From: Pyropia yezoensis
Taxonomy: Eukaryota; Rhodophyta; Bangiophyceae; Bangiales; Bangiaceae
Direction of reading: 5' to 3'
Length of the DNA stretch: 64,000 nt
Assembly: GCA_009829735.1 (NCBI GenBank)
Contig: CM020618.1
Span: 32,774,894-32,838,893, forward strand
This document shows positions 50,506 through 59,796 of this stretch, piece after piece (position 1 is the stretch's first letter; each line of letters begins with the position of its first letter). Both the position numbers and the translations under genes were made by a program. The notes beneath the pieces are model-generated. The model saw only the letters and a program-made list of their open reading frames with translations. It searched no databases and was not told the origin of the DNA.

Positions 50506-51950
50506 TTACGCCTCGTCCCCCCCCCGCCCCCCCTGCCCGCCCGCCGCCTCGTCAACCAGCCGCCGCCACACCCGCCCGTCGACGCGCACGCCGTCGGCGG
50601 CGGCGGCGGCGCGGCGGGCGTCCCCCCCCACGCCCGGCAGGCGGGTGCCCCCCGCGCAGAGCGCCGCCACCATGGCCGCCGTATCCGCCGCCACCTCGGC
50701 CGCCGGCCGCAGCAGCGACGGCGACACGGCCACCACCACATTGCCCCAGCCGCGGGGGGGGTGCCCACCGCGGCCCGCTGCGGTGGCCGCGTGCGGCACG
50801 CCCGCCGCGGGGGCGCCAACGGCGGGGCCCGTCAGCCACTCCACGAGCACCCCCAGCGCCGACGCCTTGTGCGCCGCGGCGGGGCCCCCAAAAGGCAGCA
50901 GCGCGGCCGCCGCGGCGGCGGTGACGGTGGGTGTGCCCGCCGCATCGAGCGCCACGTGCGCGGGGAGGGCGGTCCCCGCCGCGGCGGCTGCGCGGACGGC
51001 CCAGTAGGAGAGCGCAGAGGTGCCAATGTCCGCCACGATGACGTCGCACGGCGGGGGAGGGGGGCGGAGGGTGCCCGCTGGCGGCTCTCCGCCACCCCCG
51101 CCGCCGCCACCACCGTCGTCCCCGCCGCCGTCGACCGGCGCGGGCACCGGGATCCCATACGCGAGCGGGTTGGTGCCGAGCAGCGGCACCCGCGCGCCCG
51201 ACGGCGCCACCAGCGGGGAGCTCCCCGACGCGGCCAGCCCAAACAGCCCCGCCGCCGCCACCCGCCGCGCATAGTAGCCAATCGCGCCACTCCCCGACGT
51301 CGTCCCCGTCGTGCCCACCACCCCCACCGTGCCCGTCAGCGTCGCCAGGCGGATGGCCTCGTCGGCCGCCGCGGCCATCGCCACCATCCCCGACCGGCCG
51401 GTCGCGTCGATGCGGGCTGAGATGGGGGAGGTGGCCACCGCCACCAGCGGCGGCGGCTGCGCAGCGCCGCCGCCGCCGTCGCCCCTGAGGCCGCCCACGC
51501 CAGACGAGACAAGCGTGGCCAGGCCCTGCGAGTTGCCCGACGCCTCCGCGTAGTGGAGGACCTCGGCCATGAGCACCGCGTCGGCCGGCGGGGTGCCCCG
51601 CCTCGTCAGCACCCGCGTGACGGTGGCAAGGACCTCTGCCGACGGAACCCGTACGTTCATCCCAGAGGGGGAGGGGGGTGCGGCTCTGTCCGTGGGGGGA
51701 GGGGGGGGCGGGTGCGCCGCCCCGCCGCCGCCGCCGACATTGCCGCCGCTGTCGCCACCGCTCGCCGCCCCTGTCCCCATGCTCAGCAGCCGCCGCCGCC
51801 GCCCGCTGCCGTTGGCGGGCGCACGGCTAGTTGCACGTCGGTAGCCGCGGTCCGGCCGGCGCGACGCAGCGCAATCGCGGCGCCATTCCCGCACCGCCGC
51901 CGCCGCGGCGGGCGGTGCGCCAAACGCGGCCGACACGGCCGCAACGCGAC

Positions 51951-51981
<31 letters not shown>

Positions 51982-52008
51982 GGCGGTCAATGGCATCGGC
52001 GGCGGCAT
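50506..52008 (-). CDS. LDH2/malate dehydrogenase-family NAD(P)-dependent oxidoreductase
   Basis: 500 residues from the ATG at 52006-52008 (a second Met is 4 codons on). About 130 N-terminal residues are Ala/Arg/Ser-rich and then Gly/Pro-rich, which suggests an organelle transit peptide. The core from MNVRVPSAEVLATVTRVL matches the Ldh_2 family: VLHYAEASGNSQGLATL, SGSGAIGYYARRVAAAGLFG, PLVAPSGARVPLLGTNPLAY, CDVIVADIGTSALSYWAV, LPAHVALDAAGTPTVT, LLPFGGPAAAHKASALGVLV. This family, unrelated to classical lactate/malate dehydrogenases, includes malate, ureidoglycolate and sulfolactate dehydrogenases; which substrate applies cannot be decided. Gly-rich insertions lengthen loops, bringing the mature part to about 370 residues against a usual 340. 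It is head-to-head with ribulose-phosphate 3-epimerase. Confidence 0.85.
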
Positions 52009-52520
52009 GGTGTTGGTAAGAAAAGGGGGGGGGGGTTGCCGCCGGGAATGGGAACACAAGCGGCGGAGGGCGGCAACAAAAGGGCGCTGTCCCTTGCAAA
52101 CCTGCCCCTACCAGATGCCGACGGCTGTCCCCCGCGGTGGTGCTACGACTCCGAGAGGGGCAATGCCCGAGCGATCATCCTCGTGCCGTCCGTCAGGGGG
52201 TACTCTGTACGGAAAGAGTGCTGTACCGTATGTACACCATGTATCGGTGTACAGTACATACATACAGTACAGTACATAAAGTACAGTACTAACATTGCAA
52301 TCGGGAGTATGTACCTCACCGTGATCCGAACAATCCCATATCCTACTCTGCAACTGTCCTCCCGCGTCCACTTCTGTCCGGCTTCCGTCTCATGGCCCGT
52401 CCCCGTTCCCCGAGTGAGCTATTTTCTTTCCCTTCTTGCCTTCCATCTTTGCCCCCCCCCCCCCTCGTTCTTGCCCAATAAACCTCCTGTGTTCCCCCCG
52501 TTCCCCGCCTCCACCGCACC
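52009..52520. promoter_or_regulatory. shared divergent promoter region with GTAC-rich hairpin
   Basis: 512 bp between the ATGs of the LDH2-family gene (-) and the epimerase gene (+). It drops in GC at about 52200-52330, where a palindrome, TGTACACC and GGTGTACA, lies at 52231-52253 with a 7-nt loop, followed by several GTACAGTACATA-type repeats. A bidirectional promoter is plausible. No certain TATA box is seen. Confidence 0.4.
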
Positions 52521-53336
52521 ATGGGGTCCCCCACCCCCCCCGGCCGCGACCGGCCTGCCACAGTCATCGCACCATCCATCCTGTCGGCGGATTTCGCTGC
52601 TCTCGGCGCGGCTGCGGCGGCCATGACCGCCGCCGGCGCCGACGCGCTCCACGTCGATGCCATGGACGGTCACTTTGTGGACAACCTGACGCTCGGCCCG
52701 CCGGTGGTGGCGGCCCTCGCAGCCGCCACCTCGCTGCCGCTGGACGTCCACATGATGCTGTCCGACCCGGGGGCGTGGGTGGGGCGCTTTGCCGCCGCCG
52801 GCGCCGCGTCGCTGACCTTTCACCTTGAAACGTGCTACGCCGACGGCGGCGCCTCGTACGACGCCGCCACCCCCACCCGCGCCATGACCGACGCGGAGCT
52901 CGCCGCCGCCCGCAGCCTGTGTGCCAAGATCCGCGACGCAGGCGTCCGCGTCGGCGTGGCTCTCAGGCCGGCGACGCCCGTGCACGATGTGGCCGCGCTT
53001 GTCGCGTCGGGGGACGTGGACATGGTGCTGGTCATGAGCGTGGAGCCGGGCTTTGGCGGCCAGTCGTTTATGGCGGGGGTGCTGCCCAAGGTGGCGGCGC
53101 TCCGTGCCGCCGCCGCGGGCGGACCGGGCCTGGCCATCCAGGTAGATGGGGGGGTGTCGCCAGACACGGTGGGGGCGGTTGCCACGGCGGGCGCCAATTG
53201 TGTGGTGGCGGGCAGCGCCGTCTTTGGCGCCCCCGACCCGCCGCGCGTCATTTCGATACTGCGGGCGGCGGTCGACGACGCGGCGTCGGCGGCGGCGGCG
53301 GTCCCAGCGGCGGCTGTTCCGACAGCCGTGGCGTAG
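52521..53336 (+). CDS. RPE: ribulose-phosphate 3-epimerase
   Basis: 271 residues in one exon; the ATG lies in ACCATGG context. It interconverts ribulose 5-phosphate and xylulose 5-phosphate in the pentose phosphate and Calvin cycles. All family signatures are present: VIAPSILSADFAALG, ALHVDAMDGHFVDNLTLGP (catalytic Asp and metal ligand region), LDVHMMLSDP, LTFHLET, VMSVEPGFGGQSFM, AIQVDGGVSPDT and VAGSAVFG, in a TIM barrel. Length minus an Ala-rich C-terminal tail of about 25 residues fits the normal 220-230. No transit peptide is evident (the N-terminus is only 15 residues longer than the barrel), so it is probably the cytosolic isoform. A 15-residue insertion (CYADGGASYDAATPTRAMTD) follows the HLET strand. 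Confidence 0.97.
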   Translation: MGSPTPPGRDRPATVIAPSILSADFAALGAAAAAMTAAGADALHVDAMDGHFVDNLTLGPPVVAALAAATSLPLDVHMMLSDPGAWVGRFAAAGAASLTFHLETCYADGGASYDAATPTRAMTDAELAAARSLCAKIRDAGVRVGVALRPATPVHDVAALVASGDVDMVLVMSVEPGFGGQSFMAGVLPKVAALRAAAAGGPGLAIQVDGGVSPDTVGAVATAGANCVVAGSAVFGAPDPPRVISILRAAVDDAASAAAAVPAAAVPTAVA

Positions 53337-54261
53337 AGAAGGGACCTCGAAAGGGGCGGGGGGGGGGTGGGGGGGGCTGCGCTGGTAGAAGTGGGTAGGG
53401 CGGCAGGGGGGACACGTCATTCTGGGGAGGGCGGGGGGGGGGCGAGGTGGGTGGAGCGGCCGTGGGCGGATTGTTGCTCGCTCACCGCTCGAAGCTCGGG
53501 ACGGGGCCTCCTGCCTTCTTTGCCGCGCACGCGGCGGGGCAAGATATGAAATGGAGGGAGTTGCGGCGTCGGTCGGGGGTCGCGACTGCCCGCGGTCGGC
53601 GGGCACCCCCTCGGCAGCAGGCGGCGTGGCCTGTTGTACCACTGTGGTGGGCGTGACGGTGCCGCCGTCGAGCTATCATGGGGACCTTGTACGGGCACGG
53701 GCCGGGGATGAAGGAAGGGGACGGAACTCGTGGACGGAACTCGTTCCGCCTCGCCTATTTTTTTTTGTACTTCCCTCGTATGTAATCTTCAACTGTCTCC
53801 TCGTCCGCCGGGAGCTTCGCTGTGAGAGCCCTCATCTGGGAGCCCTGGACAGTGGTACATATGTACACGTACGTACTATTGTACTGCACGTATGTATGTA
53901 TTAATGTGCAGTACATACATACGTACAGTACGTACAGTACGAACAGTATGTACTGTACGAACAGAGTGTACTGTACACCGATAAGATTAGTACTGGGGCT
54001 TATGTATGGGCTACTTTGTACCGCCGACGCGGGGCCGTGCACCGACGTGGAAGCCGAGCGCGTCGCCGCGGCCGGGATCCGCCTCTTGGGGTCACGCGCC
54101 TGCCGCCTCCCCTTCCCTTGCCCCTGTCTCTTCTTCCCTTGAAGAAGGAGAGGCCTCTCCGCTGCATTGGGCCTGCCTCCTTTCTCCCCGCCCGAATCCT
54201 TTTTCCTCCTGCCCTCCCCTCCTCCCGCCACTCACTTTTCCTCCCTGGCTTGCGCTACGCC
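53337..54261. other. intergenic region with GTAC-rich hairpin
   Basis: GC-rich for 400 bp, then a lower-GC stretch from 53750 to 54000. It contains the inverted repeat GTACTGCAC (53881-53889) and GTGCAGTAC (53906-53914), and many TGTAC/GTACA copies. The 14-mer CAGTACATACATAC at 53909-53922 also occurs at 52252-52265 upstream of the epimerase gene. The last 200 bp are pyrimidine-rich leader of the pdxT gene. No gene is recognised. Confidence 0.4.
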
Positions 54262-55023
54262 ATGGCCTCCCCTACGTGCCCCCTCCTCCCGCCGCCCCGC
54301 ATTGGCGTCCTGGAACTTCACGGTGACTTTGCGGAACACACGGCCATGCTTCGTGCCCGTGGGGCGGAGACGGTGCCCCTGCGGTGTGCGGCAGACCTGT
54401 CACCCACCCCTCCTCTCGACGGTCTGGTGCTGCCCGGCGGGGAGAGCAGCACCATGGCCATCCTCCTCGACGCGCTCTCCATGGCTGACCCCCTTCGAGG
54501 CCTCATTGCGGGGGGGCTCCCGGTATTTGGCACCTGCGCAGGCGCCATCCTGCTGTCGGACGAGGTGGTCGGTAAGGGGGGGGAGGCCGCGTCGGTCGCC
54601 CTGGGTGGCCTGGACGTGGCCACCCGCCGCAACGGGTACGGCACGCAGGTACACTCGTTTGAGGCAGAGACGGCGTGGCTCCCCGCCGACGTCGCCGCCG
54701 ACGCCGACGCCACCACCACCGCCCCCACCGCCGCCACCGATGACGCGGGCGCAGTGGCGCCGCTGCCTACCGGCCCCCTGCGGGTGGTGCTGATCCGGGC
54801 GCCCATCTTTGAGCGCCTCGGCCCCGGGGTGGAGGAGCTCGTCTCCCACGAAGGCCGCGCCGTCATGGTCCGCGGCGGCTCGCAGCGGCAGGTGCTTGCG
54901 GCCACCTTTCACCCAGAGCTGACCGGCGACGGGCGGGTGCACGCGCTGTTTTTGGGTATGGTCGACGAGCGGCGGCGGCGGCTGGCCGCCGACGGCGGGG
55001 GCGGCAAGAAGGCGGCGGCCTGA
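54262..55023 (+). CDS. PDX2: PdxT/SNO glutaminase subunit of PLP synthase
   Basis: 253 residues from the ATG at 54262 (GCCATGG context); 82 upstream codons are open but not homologous. It is a class I glutamine amidotransferase that supplies ammonia to the PdxS/PDX1 subunit for pyridoxal 5'-phosphate (vitamin B6) synthesis. Signatures are IGVLELHGDFAEHTAML at the start, DGLVLPGGESSTMAILL (family-specific GGESST), PVFGTCAGAILLSD with nucleophile Cys92, ATRRNGYGTQVHSFEAE, VVLIRAPIFERLG and AATFHPELTGDGRVHALFL with His217 and Glu219. The catalytic triad is intact. An Ala/Thr insertion of about 25 residues (residues about 145-170) is the only oddity. No PdxS gene is in the window. Probably cytosolic. 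Confidence 0.95.
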   Translation: MASPTCPLLPPPRIGVLELHGDFAEHTAMLRARGAETVPLRCAADLSPTPPLDGLVLPGGESSTMAILLDALSMADPLRGLIAGGLPVFGTCAGAILLSDEVVGKGGEAASVALGGLDVATRRNGYGTQVHSFEAETAWLPADVAADADATTTAPTAATDDAGAVAPLPTGPLRVVLIRAPIFERLGPGVEELVSHEGRAVMVRGGSQRQVLAATFHPELTGDGRVHALFLGMVDERRRRLAADGGGGKKAAA

Positions 55024-55239
55024 CAGCTGCGCAGCGGGAGAGCGGCCAGGCGGAAGGGACACGTCTTTTTGGGGGGGGGGTGGGGGCTGGGGGTGGAAGA
55101 GAGGGATAGTGGGGGCAGAGGGGGGTGCGGTGGGGCGAAGCGGGGAGAGGCAAGTTTCGGGAAGAGGTGGGAAGGTCAGGCAGGTAAGAGGGGGAGAGTG
55201 CCGACGGGCGTGCAGCGAGGAGTGACCCTCGTTGCTCAG

Positions 55240-57738
55240 CGACCACCTGCGGCCTGTAATAACGCAGTATGTATCCTTTTCCGGTTGCCATGCCTCACCT
55301 TTGGCGGCAGTGAGCTGGTCGAGTGCCGCCGTGGCCGCGACGGCCGCGCCCCGCCGCGCTGCGTAGAGTGCGGCGGTCAGCCGCACGGCCGCGGCGCCCA
55401 CGCTCACGGCCGCCCTCGGCGCCCCCGGGGCGCCGAGGGCGCGGCTGGCCACGTGCTGCCCCCTTCGACCCGCCCTCCCTCCCCCTCCGTCCAAGTCACG
55501 CCCTCCCAGCCCCCGCCACCTGCAATCAACCCCCCCCGCCTTCCCTCGCCTTGGCTCACGCGTCGGCAGCTTGGACGGCGGCAGCAACAGCGGCGCGTCC
55601 CCCCCCCGCGCCCCCCCCCCCCCCCCCCCAACACCCACCGCCGATGCCACCGCCCCCACAAACAGCCCCCCCGCCGCCACCTCCTCTGCCACCGCGTCAA
55701 TGCACGCGCGGACGGTGGTGGCCGACGCGGCAACGCCGCCAAATGCGCCGACCGCGGCGGCGAGCAGGTCTGCCCGCCGCGCCTCGCGCGCCGCCACCTG
55801 TGACGCCCCCGCGGCGGCAGCCGCGGCGGCTGCACCGCCGTCGGTCGCCTCGCCGCCGTCGCAACCGCTGCCACCACCGCCAGCCGCGGCAACGGCAGCG
55901 GCGGCGGTCGCGGCGGCGCGACCGACGGCGGCGGCGAGCGCCTCTGCCGTCGCCGCGGCAGCGGCGCCAGCCTCTGTCCACGCTGCCGCCTGCGCGTCGG
56001 CGCGCGCGGCGGCAGCCGCCGCCGCCGCCGCCACCGCCCGGTCGGCAACGGTGGCCGCGGCGGGCGCCGGCGCCGCGCCACTCACCGCCACCGCGGGCCA
56101 GCCGGGGGAGGTGGGACCGAGCGCGGCGACAGAGGCGGCCCAGGCGGCGCCTGCGGTTGCAAGCGCCTCCCGGATGGCGGGCGGTACGTCTGCCGACGCT
56201 GGTGGGAACGCCCGGGCGGCCGCCGCAGCGACGAGCGCGGCGAGGCGCGCCTCAGATGGCGCCGCATCTGCGGGGGGGATGAGGGTGTAGAGGGGGGGGA
56301 GCGGCTTGGGAGGGGGGGGGGGAGGGGGGGCGGGCACCCGTACCACCCGCCGCCGCCGGGGCGGCCGAGCCGCCGCAGCGGCCGCCGCCGGCTGGCTGGG
56401 GGCGGCAGCCGCCCGCGTCGCCGCCGTGGGGGTCGACCCCGCGGCCGGAGGTCCGCCGCCGGCATCCGAAGAGGCGAGTGCGGTGCGCGCCGCTGGTTGG
56501 CGTGCATGCGGCCCGCCGGGAGTGGCCGCCGCGGCCGCCGCCTCCAAAGACGCTCTGCCGCCGCTGGCTGCGCGCGGCCGGCGGCCGGCCGACCGGGATG
56601 GGGACGCCGCCGCAAGCCGCCCGCGACCGTCGGCGTCGGCCGGCGGGGAGGGAGTAGCGGCCACGCCGGCCGATCGGGTGAGTCTAGGGGACACGCGCGG
56701 AGGGGTGGTGGCCGCACCCGCTGCACCTGCTGCGCCGGCCGCTGCGAGCAAAGGCGCGGCGGCGCGGCGGGGGGACACACGCAAAGGCATCGTGCCGCCG
56801 TCGGGGTGCGCCGCGACAGCACCCGAAGCGGCCGCGGCCGGGGCAGCGTGCGGGCCAGACGCCCGGGAGAGGGGGAAGGTCGCCGCGGAAGGCGCGGCCG
56901 CACCGGCAGGTGCCGCCCCCGCGGCCGTCGACCGAGGGGTGCGCGCCGCTGAGCAGGTGCCGGTGGGTCCACCGGCCGGTACACGGGGCGTCGTCGCCGC
57001 CGCCGCCGGCGTGGCAGTGGCGGTGGACCGCGGCGTGCGGGTGGCCACCCGCGGGGGGGTGCCCGCCGCCGCCGTCGGGGCCGCTGCAGGTGCGCCGCCG
57101 GCACTCCGCCCCCGCCGGCTCGACGGTGACGCGGGCGCCCGCCCACCACCTCCGCCCACATCGACCAACGACGGGACGGCGTCCACCGTCGCCGCCGACA
57201 GAGCCGCCGCCGCCGCCCGCCGCCCCACCTTGATCGCCGACACGGCATCCGCGGCAGCGCCCGACGCTCGGCGACTGCGGCGGGGTGTCTCGCCGGTGGC
57301 CAGCCCCCCCGCGGCGGTAGACAGCGCGGTCACGCCAGCACGGCCAATGGTGGAGGGGGAGGCGCCCGCTGCGGCCGTTGCCCCAGCCGACGACAGCGTG
57401 GGCGGCAGATTGCGTCGCGCTGCACCGCCACCACCAAGACCACCCCCGTCGCCGCCGCCGTCGCCGCCGCCTCCGCCGCCGCGGCCGACGCCGCCGCCGC
57501 CTCTGGCGCGGCGGGCGCGCTTCCGAAAGTGGAATCCATCAGCGGCCGCGTCGGCGGTGGCGGCGGACGCCGCGTCCGCCGCCGGCGCAGGGGAGGAGCG
57601 GGTGGCACGGCGGGTACTCCCGCTGACAGCGGGGGGGGGGGGCGCGGCCGGCGACGCGGGTGGCGGCGCCACCGACTCGGACGCGCCCGACCGGCGGCGC
57701 TTGGTGCCCGACGGCGGGGGACGGGGCGCCGATGCCAT
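55240..57738 (-). CDS. basic Ala-rich nuclear-type protein, 3' end uncertain
   Basis: The ATG at 57736-57738 opens a long frame. The first 450 residues are low-complexity with many Ser/Thr-Pro-Arg-type sites (TPRRSRRASG, SPRRAA, PRVSPRLTRSAG) and basic patches such as FHFRKRARRARGG, suggesting a nuclear, phosphorylated protein. A more ordered part starts near PPRRRRVVRVPAPPPPPPPK, LPPLYTLIPPADAAPSEARL, then Ala-rich helices with VAAREARRADLLAAAVGAFG and TVRACIDAVAEEVAAGGLFV. No family is recognised; the arrangement recalls kinetochore or chromatin subunits but that is a guess. The frame stays open to 54400, antisense across pdxT, which is unlikely to be coding. Likely intron signals are seen, including GTGAGG to TTATTACAG (55298 down to 55254), so the true end is probably near 55.2 kb. 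End coordinate approximate. Confidence 0.5.
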
Positions 57739-59796
57739 GGCTAGGAGGTAGAGGGGGGGGGCGGTGGCGCGATCAGGAGCGGTTTGGATGAGGGCAGGGC
57801 TGTTCAGTGGGGCGGGTGGAGTGCAATGGGGTTGACGGTGGAGGAGGGGGGAGGATGATGCCAGCGGATGGAAGTTAAAAAAATAGGAGTAGGAAGAGAA
57901 TGCTCACTGGGCACACGCGCGCGGGCGGGAGAAAGCGACAGGGAGACCGAGGGATGGAGGGAGTATTGGCCAAGACGGGGACCGGTCGTCGAAGAGGGCA
58001 AGAGCGCGAGCAAGGACGGTGTGCTCATGGGGTACAACGTGAGGGGAGGCGGGGCTTGAGCCCGGACCGCTCCGTGGCGGGCGCGCACGCGTGCGCGCGG
58101 GAGCGCACGGCGGGCACCCTTTTAAAATTTTGAACATATGACTTCTGTACTTGTTTTAGGGTGTTGGAGACTGTCAGTACATTGGTGGGATTTAGCACCA
58201 CGCATCCTTCCCGTAAGTGCAATGAGATCGGAGATGAAAGAAGTTGTATTGGCCACTACCGAGCGTGAAGGGTGGAAGGGTGGCTGGGTGACGGCCACGC
58301 AGCCACGGAGAAAGCGGCTGACCCAGCGCTCCTCCGTCGCGGTGCGTTGCGGCACCCGCGGCACTCGCACGCCGCCGATGCCGTCCCGTTCGCGACCGTT
58401 GAGTCCTCCCCCCCCCCTATGTAGCTACCTCCGCCACTCAAACCGCCTTGCCCTCCCCCCGCCTTGCCCTCCCGACGGTCGCGAGACGCATTGGGCGCGC
58501 CACCGGGCCCCGCGGCCACGGACGCTCACCCCCGCCTCCACGGCCGCCGCCGCGTGCACCCGCACCTCCACCGCCACCGCCACCGCCACCGCCACCGCCA
58601 CCGCCACCACCACCGCTATCGCCCACCCTCACTGCCCAACCACACCACAGCCAACCACCATATCCACCCCCGTCGCCCACGGCTCGCCGCTCTGACGTGG
58701 CGACCGCTCTGGCGGCGGCGGCCCGCTGACGGCGCGTTGCGAGGGGAGGGAAGGGGGGGGCGTACGCCTGTAGCCCGCCCGTGCGGGCCGAGCGCGCGCG
58801 CGCGTGCCGCCTTGGGTGCCGTTGCAACCCCCCCCCCCCCCCCCTTCTCTCCCCCTTCCCGCCGCCCAGGCCGCTGCCCTCTGCCGTTGTCGCCGCGCTC
58901 GCCGGTGACCCCGGCGGCCAGCCAGCTACGATGGCGTCGGCGACGGTGGCGGGGGCTGCTGCTGCTGCATTGGCAATGCCGCGGGCGAGGGAGCTGCCGC
59001 TTCCATTGAGTGGGTGGTGTGGGGGGGTCGGGCGGTATTCAACGGAGGATGACCATCCGGAGGGGCGATGGAGGGGGGGCGGGGGGGGCTGGGTGGGAGG
59101 TTGACACTTTAGGGTGAGGGGGGGTGAGGCACCCCCCCCCCCCCTCGGCGCTAACTAGGCAGTACCGCTCGGGGGGTGGCTGGCGGGTGCGGGCTATTCC
59201 CTCCTTGCTGTGTCGTCGCACCGTCCCGCGGCGGGCGTAGGTAGACCGTCCTGGGGCCTGGCGGTGCCCCACCGGCACTGGCGACCGCGGTTACCGCGGG
59301 GGCGCGGCGGCCGCTGCTGCGAGGCGGCGGCGCGGCTGCGGCCGCCGTGGTGTGGTTGAGCGGCCGCGACTGCGTGGCACCCTGCCGTGCAGCTGGGGCA
59401 CGCGAGCACGGGGGGTGGTGGGAGGGGGGCGGGCGCAGTGAGCGTGCCTGGGCGGGGTGTTGCTCTGCAGCTGCCGCAGCGGCGGTGATGCCGCTCTTGC
59501 TCGTCGCCGCCGCCCGCCCGCCGTCGGCGGCCGGCCCCTACATGAGTGCCACAAGGATCCCGCCCCACGGCTCACATCCCCCATCCCTCGTATGCCCCGC
59601 GCCTGGCATGGCCCACACACCCGTTGCTGCCCACACCCTACCATCTGTCCGCCGCCACCACCCGGTCCCTGGGGGGGGACCTGCCCCCACGGCCAGCCGG
59701 CCTCGGTCTTGTTGCTGTACGAGGGGGAGGACTGACCGTGTCGCAGGGGGAGGCGGCGCTCGTCGGGGAGCCTGCGCCGGGCCCACACCCATCACT
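57739..59796. other. divergent intergenic region, no recognised gene
   Basis: About 2 kb between divergent genes. It holds a lower-GC part at 57850-58270, a CACCGC hexanucleotide microsatellite at about 58566-58615, and G/C homopolymer runs near 58830-58845 and 59131-59143. The lyase-like gene's frame is open back to 59347 without a leader. No domain-bearing frame is seen. Confidence 0.35.
58566..58615. repeat. CACCGC microsatellite
   Basis: About eight near-perfect tandem copies of CACCGC (or GCCACC in the other phase) in non-genic DNA. A similar tract occurs within the LMBR1-like gene at about 41095-41135. Confidence 0.8.

Noticed and set aside
49696-51420. 574-codon + strand frame
   Set aside because: Antisense shadow of the LDH2-family gene and C-rich flank; product is Arg/Pro/His-rich without motifs.
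54400-55239. Continuation of the 1,112-codon - strand frame across pdxT
   Set aside because: pdxT on the other strand is certain, and the extension is Pro-rich with no domain; splice-like signals suggest the gene ends earlier.
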